NCBI RefSeq assembly: GCF_002234405.1
Contig: NZ_NMQT01000097.1
Coordinates: 1-58,018, forward strand
DNA: 58,018 nucleotides
Reading direction: 5' to 3'
Origin: Amycolatopsis thailandensis
GTDB taxonomy: Bacteria; Actinomycetota; Actinomycetes; Mycobacteriales; Pseudonocardiaceae
Below are positions 24,180 to 32,801 of the stretch, one piece after another. The translations under genes and the position numbers were made by a program. The notes beneath the pieces are model-generated. The model was not told where the DNA came from. It saw only the letters and a program-made list of their open reading frames with translations, and searched no databases. How positions within the stretch are numbered: position 1 is the first letter of the stretch; each line of letters begins with the position of its first letter.

Positions 24180-25760
24180 TCAGCCTCTCCGCAGGATCGC
24201 GCGAAACGCCTCGGCCAGCGCCTCCGACGGCCGGGCGGTCGCCGGACTAAGCCAGGCCACGTAACCGTCGGGGCGGATCAGCGCGGCACCACCCGCGCCG
24301 ACCGGATAGCGCTCGCCCCAAAGGTTCTCCGGGTCGGTGAGGCCACCGACCGCGCCGATCCGGAACGCCCGGAGCGGGACGGAAAGCCGAGCCGAGACCT
24401 CGCCCGCGGCCTCGACCCACGCGGCACCGTCCGCACCGGCGAACAGGACGAAGCCACGGCCGAACAGGTCGTGCGTCGACAGCCGCGCACCGTCGCGCTC
24501 CACCCACAAGTGCGGCGCGCGCACCCCCGGCCGCGCCACCTTGCCCAGCGTGTCACCGAAAACGGTGTCGTGCCCGGCGCCGATGACCGCGGAGGACCAG
24601 TAGCGCTGCCCCAGCGTCCACAACTGGTCGTCCGTGGTGTCGTCCTCGATCTCGGTGCTGTTGCGCTTCATCTGCCTGTGCACCACGAGGTCCGACAGTT
24701 CGACGGCGACGGTGTGCCGCTCGTCGTGGTAGGTGTCGAGCAGACCCTCTCCAGCCCAGCCGTGCACCACTCCGGCGATCTTCCAGGCCAGGTTGTAGCC
24801 GTCCTGCACTCCGGTGTTGGCGCCCATCGCGCCCGCGGGCGGCCACACGTGCGCGGCGTCGCCCGCGAGGAAGACACGGCCTTCGCGGTACCGGTCGGCG
24901 ATGCCGATGGCCTGCTCCCAGGCGGCCACGTCTTCGATCTCCACCGCCAGGTCGTCCCGGCCGATCGCGGCCCGGACGTCCGCGACACAGCGCTCGGCGG
25001 TGAAGTCGGCGATCGATTCGCCCGCCGCCGGGTCGTAACCGACGCTCATCCCCCAGCGATCGGGCCGGGCCGTGGTCACCAGGCCGCCACCGACCTTCTC
25101 GTTCACGATGATCCAGAACAGCGCCGGCTTCCGCACGAACTCCGAAAGGTCGGCGCGGAAGACGATGCTCACCGAATGCTGGATCACGCCGGGGCCGGTG
25201 CGGTGGATGCCGAGCCGCTCCCGGATCGGGCTGCGGTGCCCGTCCGCGGCGACGACGTAGTCCGCCCGCACGGTCTGCTCGACGCCGGTCGCCCGGTCGC
25301 GGACGACCGCGGTCACGCCGTCGTCTTTGGTGACGACGGAGACCACTTCGGTGTCGAAGCGGTGCCTGGCACCCAGTTCACGAGCGGCGGCGATCAGAAT
25401 TGGCTCGACCGCGCCCTGATCGGCCTGGCAGAACTCGCCGGGGCTGAGATCCGGCCAGCTCCGCGGCGCGGCGTCACCGAACAGCCAATGCCATTCGCCC
25501 GCCAGTGTCTCGCAGCGGGCGACGCCCCAGTCGTCCTTGAAGGGCTTACCGGCCTCCCGGATGGCCTCTTCCAGACCCAGCGCGCGGTAGATCTCCATGG
25601 TCCGCTGGTTGATCCCCCGCGCCCGGCCCTGGATCGAGGCACCTGGATGCCGGTCGACCAGCAAGGTGCGAACCCCCTGTTCGGCAAGGAACAAGGTGGT
25701 CGCCAACCCGACCAGGCCGCCACCCACTACGAGAACCGGAACCTGCTCGTCGTCCGCCAT
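24180..25760 (-). CDS. FAD-dependent aromatic/antibiotic monooxygenase
   Basis: 526 residues, class A flavoprotein hydroxylase. The FAD Rossmann motif VVGGGLVGLATTLFLAEQG is at about 10-29, the NAD(P)H/FAD DG motif is DYVVAADGHRSPIRERLG, and the GD motif is VFLAGDAAHVWPPAGAMG. A C-terminal thioredoxin-like domain (HDLFGRGFVLFAG) is present, as in PgaE/RdmE polyketide hydroxylases and pentachlorophenol- and rifampicin-type monooxygenases. The substrate is unknown. The PadR gene behind it and an AT-rich operator region in front suggest induction by an aromatic compound. Confidence 0.87.
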   Translation of the reverse strand: MADDEQVPVLVVGGGLVGLATTLFLAEQGVRTLLVDRHPGASIQGRARGINQRTMEIYRALGLEEAIREAGKPFKDDWGVARCETLAGEWHWLFGDAAPRSWPDLSPGEFCQADQGAVEPILIAAARELGARHRFDTEVVSVVTKDDGVTAVVRDRATGVEQTVRADYVVAADGHRSPIRERLGIHRTGPGVIQHSVSIVFRADLSEFVRKPALFWIIVNEKVGGGLVTTARPDRWGMSVGYDPAAGESIADFTAERCVADVRAAIGRDDLAVEIEDVAAWEQAIGIADRYREGRVFLAGDAAHVWPPAGAMGANTGVQDGYNLAWKIAGVVHGWAGEGLLDTYHDERHTVAVELSDLVVHRQMKRNSTEIEDDTTDDQLWTLGQRYWSSAVIGAGHDTVFGDTLGKVARPGVRAPHLWVERDGARLSTHDLFGRGFVLFAGADGAAWVEAAGEVSARLSVPLRAFRIGAVGGLTDPENLWGERYPVGAGGAALIRPDGYVAWLSPATARPSEALAEAFRAILRRG

Positions 25761-25784
25761 ACGTCTCCCCCTCCGAAGGTTCTG

Positions 25785-25823
25785 CTATAGCCATAGAATT
25801 ACTAGCTATATTATGACTATGTC
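25785..25823. promoter_or_regulatory. AT-rich divergent promoter with TATAGC/GCTATA dyad
   Basis: TATAGC (25786-25791) and GCTATA (25805-25810) are inverted 13 nt apart, within a stretch of CTATAG/CATAG words that is far more AT-rich than its surroundings. It separates the monooxygenase (minus) and SRPBCC (plus) genes and is the likely PadR target. Confidence 0.5.
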
Positions 25824-25853
25824 AAGGCGAAGGTTGTCCGGAAGAATGGGCGC

Positions 25854-26354
25854 ATGATCGGTGACCGATGGGGCGTGAGCGACGACGAGATCGCACGCGG
25901 CTACCCGTGCGACGACTTCGTCACCTCGCCCACCTTGAAGGCGTGGCGAGGCGTGACCGTCGAGGCGCCCGTCGACGCGGTGTGGCCTTGGGTCGTCCAG
26001 CTGCGGCTGGCGCCGTATTCCTACGACTGGATCGACAACCTCGGCCGCCGCTCACCTCGCGAGCCGGTGGCACTTCCCGACCCCCGAGTCGGGGACAAGT
26101 TCACCGCCGCCGGTGGGCGCGAACTCGGCCGAATCGTCTCGGTCGCCCCAGGCGAACAGCTGACGGCCGCCATCATGGGCGCCTTCATGTCCTATGTGCT
26201 CGTGCCCCGGGATCGAGACACTTCGCGCCTGCTGTTGAAGGTCGTCATGCGTACCAACCGTTTGGTGGCCATCGGGGTGTCCGTCGGCGATCTGCTCATG
26301 GCGCGACGGCAACTGCTCAACTTCAAGCAGCTCGCCGAACGACACCGGCGCTGA
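25854..26354 (+). CDS. SRPBCC/START-like domain protein
   Basis: 166 residues resembling SRPBCC ligand-binding proteins: VTVEAPVDAVWPWVVQLRLAP is the characteristic first strand-helix, followed by YSYDWIDNLGRR and a long C-terminal helix. It probably binds a hydrophobic ligand in the cytosol. It diverges from the FAD monooxygenase and shares its promoter region, so both may handle the same aromatic compound (inference). Confidence 0.72.
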   Translation: MIGDRWGVSDDEIARGYPCDDFVTSPTLKAWRGVTVEAPVDAVWPWVVQLRLAPYSYDWIDNLGRRSPREPVALPDPRVGDKFTAAGGRELGRIVSVAPGEQLTAAIMGAFMSYVLVPRDRDTSRLLLKVVMRTNRLVAIGVSVGDLLMARRQLLNFKQLAERHRR

Positions 26355-26731
26355 CTCCACAGGGAAGATCCACGCATGGCTCGAACCCAGAACCTACGGA
26401 TCAAAAGCCAGCGGGTTCGACTGCGGTGATCGCGAAGCTGTGGCGGTTTACAAGGATTCTTACCTGCGGTGGCGCCTCGTTCACGATCTCGGTCCGTGTC
26501 GGCGTTACCTCTCACAGGGTGTGTGTCAACGGTCAGATGTTGGATTAGTGGTGACAAGGGCGACGTGCACAGCGGCACGCGCGGCCACGAGGACCGAGCA
26601 CAGCGTCGCCATCCCTTCGCCGAGGATCGTCAATATCGCTCGCGCGGTCGGTCACGGCATTGACAGGGGACAGTCCCGGCCCGGCAAGCGGTCGACCAGG
26701 CGAGTACACGCTGTGCCGATGTGTGTCTCGG
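26355..26731. other. Non-coding stretch holding a partial tRNA-Lys copy
   Basis: Apart from the tRNA-derived repeat at 26376-26406 I find no gene. The open frames here have no family character or ribosome sites. The stretch is somewhat less GC-rich than its neighbours, consistent with decayed or imported DNA. Confidence 0.55.
26376..26406 (-). repeat. Partial duplicate of tRNA-Lys (attachment-site remnant?)
   Basis: The 24 bases from GGCTCGAACCC to CTACGGAT, then a one-base change (C for T) and AAAAG, match the T-arm to anticodon-loop part of the tRNA-Lys gene at 29606-29678 in the same orientation. The acceptor-stem end is not preserved. Such half-tRNA copies mark the distal end of elements that integrate at tRNA 3' ends. 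Confidence 0.7.
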
Positions 26732-27391
26732 CTATCGGCGACGGGTGGAGTCGTCCAGGTAGGCGAGGACGGCGAGGACGCGTCGATTGGCGGAGAGGTC
26801 GGTGGCCAGTCCGAGCTTGTCGAAGGTGGTTGTCGTGTATTTGCTGACGGCTCCCTTACTCAGATGCAGCATGCGGGCGATCGCGGCGTTCGAGAGGCCC
26901 TCGGCCATCAGCGCGAGCATCTCGCGTTCGCGATCGGTCAGCGCCGCCAGCGCGGACTTCGGCCCGGGTCGTTCCAGGAGCCTGGTTATGACGGCCGGAT
27001 CGAGGGCTGTTCCCCCGGCCGCGACGCGCTCGAGGTTGTCGAAGAATTCGTCGCCGTCGAACACACGATCTTTGAGGAGGTAGCCGATGCCGCCGGCTCC
27101 GTCGGCGACGAGTTCACGTGCGTAGAGCTGCTCGACGTGTTGGGAGAGCACCAGGATCGGCAGGCCCGGGATGTTTTTCCGGGCGGCCAGCGCGGCTCTG
27201 AGGCCGTCGTCGGTGTTGTCCGGCGGCATCCGCACATCGATAAGTCCGATGTCCGGTCGGTGTCGTAGGAGCGCGTCCAGGGTCTCTGGGCCGGTGGCGG
27301 TCGTGGCGACGACATCGTGCCCGAAGGCATCCAGGAGCCTTGCAAGGCCTTCGCGGAGGAGGAACTGGTCTTCGGCTAAAACGACGCGCAC
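26732..27391 (-). CDS. NarL/LuxR-type response regulator
   Basis: 219 residues: receiver domain with VVLAEDQ, phosphoacceptor Asp in IGLIDVRMPPDNTDDG, and Lys in GYLLKDRVF, then a LuxR-type helix-turn-helix (LTDREREMLALMAEGLSNAA). GTG 27391 is preceded by GTGAGGATG and overlaps the kinase 3' end by 16 nt. It is the last gene of a minus-strand unit of membrane protein, kinase and regulator. It lies inside the tRNA-bounded segment. Confidence 0.9.
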   Translation of the reverse strand: MRVVLAEDQFLLREGLARLLDAFGHDVVATTATGPETLDALLRHRPDIGLIDVRMPPDNTDDGLRAALAARKNIPGLPILVLSQHVEQLYARELVADGAGGIGYLLKDRVFDGDEFFDNLERVAAGGTALDPAVITRLLERPGPKSALAALTDREREMLALMAEGLSNAAIARMLHLSKGAVSKYTTTTFDKLGLATDLSANRRVLAVLAYLDDSTRRR

Positions 27392-28665
27392 GGCATCCTC
27401 ACGGTGATCGTGGTCGGTCCACCGACCGGGCTGTGGATGTCGAGCACCGCGTCGAACACGTCGAGCCGTCGGCGGATCCCGTCCAGACCGCTCCCCGGCC
27501 GCGGGGAGGCTCCACCCGCGCCGGTGTCACGGACCGTGATGGTGACGAACTCGGTGTCCGAGGCGATGGTGACGGCGGCATGGTCGGTGTGGGCATGTTT
27601 GGTGACGTTGGTGAGCAGCTCGCCGGTGGCGAAGAAGAGTGCCGCGGCCAGAGGCGATGGCAGACGCAGTCCGTCGTCCCCAGTGACGGTGACGTCGAGG
27701 GGGCCGTCCAACGCGGCGGCCCGAATCGCCGGCACCAGGCCGCGTTCGACCAACACCGGGGGGTACACACCCCGAACGAGGTCGCGTAACTCGTTCAGGG
27801 ATGCGCGGGTGCCTTCGCGCGCGGCCTTGAGCATCGCCTCGGCACGCTCCGGATCGGCCTTGACGAGCCGTTCCGCCGCCGCCAGGTCGAGCCCGACCGC
27901 CACTAGCCGGGCCTGTGCACCGTCGTGCAGATCGCGTTCGATTCGGCGGATCTCCGCGTCATGGGCGGCGGAGAGGTCGGCCCGCTGGGTTTTCCAATCA
28001 GCGGGCGACTTTTCGTCTGCGGCCGGGGCGAGCCATCGCCGCGCCAGGGGAACGACAAGCCGCCACGTCCAAGGTGCGATCGACAGGCCGACAACGAGTA
28101 GGCACACCCCGATACCGGCGGATGCCGACGTGGTGGATGCACACACGACGATCGCGGCGATGACAGCTGCGCAGGGAACCGCGCCCACGATGCCGATCGT
28201 GACGGCGGCGAGCACGACCCAGCGCACTTCCCGCCAATACGCCGGTTCGCTGATCCGCCGCACCCGTTGATCCATCCGGGCATCCTTCTGGCTGCGCTCG
28301 TAGGAGACACCGTTCCACCAGAACCCGGTCGCCAGCCTCACCGGCTCCGCAAGCGGACGGAAACCCGACTCGACGCGCACAGACGTCCACTGCAGGATCA
28401 GCCGACGGAACATCTCGGCCACCGGGTGTGCGAGAGCGAGCGTGACCGGGACTCCGATCAGGGCGAGGCCGGCCCAGGACCACGGGTTCGTCCACGACCA
28501 TGGCGCTCCGAGCACGCCGAAGGCGGCAAGCACCGGCAGGAGCGCGACGCACACCGGGATGAGCAGGGCAAACCCGGCGAAGACGGTGGACCGGATGAAA
28601 CCGTGGAGCACCACCGCCGCGGCACGACCAACCGGTGTCCACGGCCGTGGATCCCGCTGCCTCAT
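27376..28665 (-). CDS. Sensor histidine kinase with membrane sensor domain (NarL type)
   Basis: 429 residues: an N-terminal sensor domain with about four helices in two pairs (IRSTVFAGFALLIPVCVALL and VVLAAVTIGIVGAVPCAAVI among them), then HisKA_3 with the phosphoacceptor His in RRIERDLHDGAQARL, and an ATPase with GELLTNVTKHAH and GSGLDGIRRRL. The HDGAQ motif marks the DesK/LiaS-like NarL kinase class that senses membrane or envelope state. It is encoded after a small membrane protein that may be part of the sensing unit. Confidence 0.9.
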   Translation of the reverse strand: MRQRDPRPWTPVGRAAAVVLHGFIRSTVFAGFALLIPVCVALLPVLAAFGVLGAPWSWTNPWSWAGLALIGVPVTLALAHPVAEMFRRLILQWTSVRVESGFRPLAEPVRLATGFWWNGVSYERSQKDARMDQRVRRISEPAYWREVRWVVLAAVTIGIVGAVPCAAVIAAIVVCASTTSASAGIGVCLLVVGLSIAPWTWRLVVPLARRWLAPAADEKSPADWKTQRADLSAAHDAEIRRIERDLHDGAQARLVAVGLDLAAAERLVKADPERAEAMLKAAREGTRASLNELRDLVRGVYPPVLVERGLVPAIRAAALDGPLDVTVTGDDGLRLPSPLAAALFFATGELLTNVTKHAHTDHAAVTIASDTEFVTITVRDTGAGGASPRPGSGLDGIRRRLDVFDAVLDIHSPVGGPTTITVRMPCASF

Positions 28666-28699
28666 CGTCGTTCTCCTCGCACCGTTGTCCCGTGTCGCC

Positions 28700-29107
28700 T
28701 CACGCCGCGGACAGGCGTCGGGCCCAGCGCCGGGAGACGACCGCGACCGGGATCAACGCCAGTGCCCCAAGCCCCTGAATCACTCCGTACCAGACCGGAG
28801 CGATTCCCGGGATGAAGTCGACCACGACCACCGCGACGGGGAGCACCGTGGACACCACACGCAGCCGCCCGACCATCCCCGCGGATCCTGCTCCCGCACT
28901 GCGCGCCACCCACAACAGGAACGGCGAGACCGCCACCAGGATGAGTGCCCGCACCCACATGAACGTGCTCGCCCCTTCACCCAGGAGAGTGACGCCGATC
29001 ACGGATGCCAAGGCGATCGTGTTGAACACCAGGAAGATCCAGATGCACTTCCTCGCCAGCTCGAACTCCTCCCGCACGCTCGCCCCACGCAACTGCTCAG
29101 CCATCAT
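28700..29107 (-). CDS. Small membrane protein in two-component operon
   Basis: 135 residues with four hydrophobic segments (about 22-44, 50-68, 85-103 and 108-124) and a short acidic N-terminus (EQLRGASVREEFELARK). ATG 29107 or 29104 follows GAGAGGAAAC. It heads the operon with the kinase and regulator. It could be an accessory sensor or the output target of an envelope-stress system; I do not recognise a family with confidence. Confidence 0.72.
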   Translation of the reverse strand: MMAEQLRGASVREEFELARKCIWIFLVFNTIALASVIGVTLLGEGASTFMWVRALILVAVSPFLLWVARSAGAGSAGMVGRLRVVSTVLPVAVVVVDFIPGIAPVWYGVIQGLGALALIPVAVVSRRWARRLSAA

Positions 29108-29605
29108 GTTTCCTCTCGTCGAAGTCGTGCCACCACGCTAAGAAAAGCGCCCCTGCCGCAATACCGGTCTGAACCCACGATCGGGGTGGGGCTATCCCCA
29201 CCAACCCTGGTGAGCCGATGGAGAGTCGCGACAAGACAGAGGACGGCAGCGCAGTCGCCGGCGTACTTGTCCGAGCACATTCAGCGAAGTGGGCAGGGTC
29301 GTGCCCGGCGACGTGAGCACCTCGGAACGCGAGCGCCGCGACCGGATTCCCCTTCTGTCGCGACAAAAGCGGGCCGTGCACCGCGCAGGCCCCGGCCTAA
29401 CCGGAGGGAGTCGTTACCGATGTCGGCGCGGGATCGCCTGGCGGGATATGCCGGACGTGTTCGGTCCGTGGCAGCCGATCCGGACCTGGCCGCACCTGGC
29501 ACGCGAACTGGTGGCCTCGGACACACAGCTGGCCACACGGATTTCTCAAACCTGAGCGAAGATCGTCAAAACCACCGTTTTCGCAGTTCAAACGGGGTGT
29601 TGGAG
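29108..29605. other. Gap with operon promoter, GGTGGGG dyad and IS remnant
   Basis: No intact gene. It contains the perfect inverted repeat GGTGGGG-CTAT-CCCCACC (29185-29202), about 80 bp upstream of the membrane-protein/kinase operon, possibly an operator, and a decayed transposase fragment at 29406-29550. Confidence 0.55.
29406..29550 (+). pseudogene. IS5-family transposase fragment
   Basis: The plus-strand frame reads YRCRRGIAWRDMPDVFGPWQ, a close match to the N-terminal segment of IS5-type (DUF4096) transposases, which normally runs on to a DDE domain. Here only about 30-45 residues remain and a stop follows. No inverted terminal repeats are seen. It is a relic inside the tRNA-bounded segment. 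Confidence 0.65.
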
Positions 29606-29678
29606 TGGGCCGCCTGGGGCTCGAACCCAGAACCTACGGATTAAAAGTCCGCAGCTCTACCAATTGAGCTAACGGCCC
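29606..29678 (-). tRNA. tRNA-Lys (anticodon UUU)
   Basis: On the minus strand the 73 nt begin GGGCCGT and end GCGGCCCA, forming a 7-bp acceptor stem with one U-G pair. The D arm (TAGCTCAATTGGTAGAGC), anticodon arm (GCGGA-CTTTTAA-TCCGT, anticodon TTT) and T arm (CTGGGTTCGAGCCCCAG) all fold. CCA is not encoded. A partial copy lies 3.2 kb downstream of its 3' end. Confidence 0.95.
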
Positions 29679-29777
29679 GTGCGGCTGAGTCTAGTAGACC
29701 GCCGCCGACCACCAGGATGGCGGGGCCGCCGCCGGAGCGCCACGGAATTGTCGGGGGTCTCTGCCAGGGTCGGGGGC

Positions 29778-30317
29778 ATGGACACGATCCCCGACGAGAA
29801 CTACTCACCCAGGTGGAAGGGCGACCGCCCGGAGCCCCCGCGCGTGGCGAGCGAGCGCGAGATCCTGACGTCCACGCTGGACTGGCATCGCCGCACCTTC
29901 GAGCTGAAGTGCGCGGGACTGACGCCGGAGCAGATGGCCCTGCGGTCGGCGGAGCCGTCGAGCATGTCGTTGCACGGGCTGCTCAGGCATCTCACCGGCA
30001 CCGAGCGCTGGTGGTTCCGCGTGCAGTTCCTCGGCGAGGACGTCCCGCTGCTCTACTACTCCGACGATCGGCCCGAGCAGGACTTCGACGACACCGATGG
30101 CGACGTCGAGGCCGCGTGGGCGTTGTGGCGTGAGGAGTGCGAGCGGTCGAGGGAGATCGTCGCGGCCGCTTCGCTGGACGACACGGGCACGAGCCGTCGC
30201 GACGGGTCTCCGTTCTCCCTGCGGTGGCTGCTGACCCATCACATCGCCGAGTACGCGCGTCACGACGGCCACGCCGACCTGCTGCGCGAGCGCATAGACG
30301 GGAGGACAGGCCACTGA
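29778..30317 (+). CDS. DinB/DUF664 family protein
   Basis: 179 residues of the DinB-like four-helix bundle type. The metal-binding pattern of His residues is suggested by LHGLLRHLTGTERWW near the middle and LLTHHIAEYARHDGHADLLRE at the C-terminus. Actinobacterial members are often mycothiol-dependent or unknown hydrolase/transferases. ATG 29778 has GGGTCGGGGGC before it. It is probably an independent gene upstream of the PcaB-like lyase by 25 nt, possibly co-transcribed. Confidence 0.8.
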   Translation: MDTIPDENYSPRWKGDRPEPPRVASEREILTSTLDWHRRTFELKCAGLTPEQMALRSAEPSSMSLHGLLRHLTGTERWWFRVQFLGEDVPLLYYSDDRPEQDFDDTDGDVEAAWALWREECERSREIVAAASLDDTGTSRRDGSPFSLRWLLTHHIAEYARHDGHADLLRERIDGRTGH

Positions 30318-30342
30318 AACCCCGGAGTGCGATGCTGGGCCG

Positions 30343-31716
30343 ATGAACGCCGATCCCGATTCCGGCCTCCTCTCCCCGGTCCGCGCCGGCACGCCCGCCG
30401 AGGCGGCGACGGGTGATCTCGCCTGGCTGCGAGCCCTGCTCGACGCGGAGGCGGCGCTCGCCAGGGCGCAGGCCAGCACGGGGCTGATCCCGCGGGAAGC
30501 CGCGGACGCGATCACCGACGCGGCCGCGAGGATCGAGATCGACGTGGTCGCGCTGGCGAGGGCCGCGCGGGAGACGGCGAATCCGGTCGTGGGGTTGATC
30601 AAGGAGCTGACCGAGGCGGCCGGGACGGAGTACGTCCATCGCGGCTCGACCAGCCAGGACGTCTTCGACACCGCGATGATGCTGGTCGCCGCGAGGACAC
30701 GGGCGCTCATCGCGGCCGACCTCGAGGCGACGGCGAGCGCGCTGGAGGACCTCGCCCGCGCGCATCGCGACACGATCATGGCCGGGCGCACCCTCACCGC
30801 CCACGCGGTCCCGACCACGTTCGGGCTCAAGGCGGCGGGGTGGCGTCAGCTGACGCTCGACGCGCTCGACAGGCTGAACCGCGTCGTCCTGCCGGTCTCG
30901 CTGGGCGGCGCGGCGGGTACTCGGGCCGCGTACGCCGAGTACGCGCGCCTCGCCGGGCTGCCCGACGGCTATCCGCAGCGCCTGCAGACGGCCTTCGCCG
31001 AAGAGACCGGCCTCGCCGAGACCACACTCCCTTGGCACACGCTCCGCACCCCGACGGCCGACCTCGCGGCGGCGCTGTCGTTCACCGCCGCCGCGCTCGG
31101 CAAGATCGCTGTCGACGTCCAGTTCCTGACCCGCACCGAGGTCGGCGAGGTCACGGAACCGGCGGGCGAGGGCCGTGGCGGTTCTTCGGCGATGCCGCAC
31201 AAACGCAATCCGGTGCTGGCGACGCTGATCCGCTCGGCCGCGCTCCAGGTCCCGGTGCTGGCCACCGGCGTCACCCAAGCCCTGGTCTCCGAGGACGAGC
31301 GGTCGGCGGGCGCGTGGCACGCCGAGTGGCAACTGCTGCGCGAATGCCTGCGGCTGACCGGCGGCGCCGCGCACACGGCGGCCGAGCTCGCGCGCGGTCT
31401 GGTCGTCGCGGGCGGACGCATGCGCGAGAACCTCGGGCTCACGCACGGCCAGATCGTGTCCGAGCGGCTCTCGACCGTGCTCGCCCCGCTGCTCGGCAAG
31501 ACGCGGGCCAAGGAGGTCCTCGGGCACGCGTCCAAGCTCGCCCTCGAACAGGGCAAGCCTCTCGGCGAGGTCCTTTCCGGTCTACCGGAGATAACCGGAG
31601 TCCTGCCTGCGGAATCCCTGGCCGACCTGCTGGATCCCGCGAACTACACCGGCTCGGCCGGGGTGCTCACGGATGCCGCGCTTCAGGCCCGCGAAGAAAA
31701 ACCGGGAACTTCTTGA
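30343..31716 (+). CDS. pcaB: 3-carboxy-cis,cis-muconate cycloisomerase-like lyase (PcaB type)
   Basis: 457 residues of the fumarase/aspartase superfamily. The signature GGSSAMPHKRNPVLATLI matches the adenylosuccinate lyase/PcaB branch, and EYVHRGSTSQDVFDT is the conserved substrate-binding loop. PcaB forms gamma-carboxymuconolactone in the protocatechuate branch of the beta-ketoadipate pathway. No other pca gene (pcaGH, pcaC/D/L, pcaIJ) is nearby, so either it is separated from its pathway or it acts on a related substrate. The gene symbol is based on these motifs. Confidence 0.75.
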   Translation: MNADPDSGLLSPVRAGTPAEAATGDLAWLRALLDAEAALARAQASTGLIPREAADAITDAAARIEIDVVALARAARETANPVVGLIKELTEAAGTEYVHRGSTSQDVFDTAMMLVAARTRALIAADLEATASALEDLARAHRDTIMAGRTLTAHAVPTTFGLKAAGWRQLTLDALDRLNRVVLPVSLGGAAGTRAAYAEYARLAGLPDGYPQRLQTAFAEETGLAETTLPWHTLRTPTADLAAALSFTAAALGKIAVDVQFLTRTEVGEVTEPAGEGRGGSSAMPHKRNPVLATLIRSAALQVPVLATGVTQALVSEDERSAGAWHAEWQLLRECLRLTGGAAHTAAELARGLVVAGGRMRENLGLTHGQIVSERLSTVLAPLLGKTRAKEVLGHASKLALEQGKPLGEVLSGLPEITGVLPAESLADLLDPANYTGSAGVLTDAALQAREEKPGTS

Positions 31717-31798
31717 ACCGGTCCCGAACCGGGCCCGTGTAGGGGGTACAAGCTCACCGCGCCGAGCCGCGGAACCCCTACGAACAAGGAGAAATCCC

Positions 31799-32794
31799 AT
31801 GCTTCGCAAGCGTTTCGTCGTCGCAGCGGCGTCCGCGGCCGCGGGCCTGGTGGCGCTGTCGGCCTGCTCCGGTGGCACCGAGACGGCGGCGCCCGCCGTC
31901 GCTCCGGCCGCCGCGGTGGCCGGAGCGGGCGGGAACGCCCCCGCGGCCAAGGGTGAGACCAAGGTGGCCGTGGCCGAAGCCGGGAATCTCGGGCAGATAC
32001 TCGTCGACAAGGACGGGTTCACCTTGTACCGCTTCGACAAGGACAGCGCGAAGCCGCCGAAGTCCAATTGCGATGGTGACTGCGCGAAGACCTGGCCGCC
32101 GATGCTCGCCGAGGGCGAGGTCCGGATCGAAGGTGTGGACCAGTCCCTGGTCGGTGAGGTGACCCGCGCCGACGGCCGCAAGCAGGTCACCGTCGGTGGC
32201 TGGGCGCTCTACCGCTACGCCAAGGACACCAAGGCCGGCGAGTCGAAGGGACAGGGTGTCGGCAGCACCTGGTACGCCGCGAACACCAAGGGCGGCAAGG
32301 CGGGACAGGCCGAGAAGAAAGAGGCTCCGGCCGAGCAGAAGGACGGCGCCACGAAGCTGGTCGCGAGCGACGTCGACGGCATCGGACCGGCCATTGTGGA
32401 CAAGGACGGCTTCACCCTCTACATGTTCACCAAGGACAAGAAGAACAAGCAGCCGACCTGCAACGGTGACTGCGCGAAGGCCTGGCCGCCCGTGCTCGCC
32501 GAGGGCGACGTCCAGCTCGAAGGCGTCGAGAAGAAGCTGCTCGGCACGGTGAAGCGCGCGGACGGCGCCATGCAGGTCACCGTCGGCGGCTGGCCCGTCT
32601 ACCGCTACGCCAAGGACGCGAACGCCGGTGAAGCGAACGGCCATGGCGTCGGCGGCACCTGGTTCGTCATCGAGCCCGCCGGCTGCAAGAGCTCCGCGCC
32701 GGTGAAGAACAAGGCGGCTCAGAGCGGGAACGCCGCCCCCGAGAAGAAGGACGACGCTCCCGCCCAGTCCGGCGGTTCGGAGTACGGGTACTGA
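31799..32794 (+). CDS. Lipoprotein with two secreted-repeat domains (Lipoprotein_15-like)
   Basis: 331 residues with a lipobox signal peptide (VALSACSGG, Cys at about 23). Two similar 100-residue domains follow (about 58-160 and 185-295), each with the form DKDGFTLYxFxKD, NCDGDCAKTWPPMLAEGE or CNGDCAKAWPPVLAEGD, then QVTVGGW and LYRYAKD. The paired Cys in CxGDC and WPP are the family signature (COG4315-like secreted repeat of unknown function). A Lys/Ala/Glu-rich linker joins the domains and the tail is low-complexity. It sits on the outer face of the membrane. Clear AAGGAG ribosome site. Confidence 0.88.
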   Translation: MLRKRFVVAAASAAAGLVALSACSGGTETAAPAVAPAAAVAGAGGNAPAAKGETKVAVAEAGNLGQILVDKDGFTLYRFDKDSAKPPKSNCDGDCAKTWPPMLAEGEVRIEGVDQSLVGEVTRADGRKQVTVGGWALYRYAKDTKAGESKGQGVGSTWYAANTKGGKAGQAEKKEAPAEQKDGATKLVASDVDGIGPAIVDKDGFTLYMFTKDKKNKQPTCNGDCAKAWPPVLAEGDVQLEGVEKKLLGTVKRADGAMQVTVGGWPVYRYAKDANAGEANGHGVGGTWFVIEPAGCKSSAPVKNKAAQSGNAAPEKKDDAPAQSGGSEYGY

Positions 32795-32801
32795 GACCGA
32801 T

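Noticed and set aside
21612..25790. A 1392-codon plus-strand open frame
   Set aside because: It is antisense to protease, PadR and monooxygenase genes, is Arg/Pro/Gly-rich, and has no family motif; high GC keeps shadow frames open.
26440..26847. Frames in the tRNA-bounded segment as an integrase remnant
   Set aside because: Neither strand shows the R-H-R-Y or serine-recombinase motifs.
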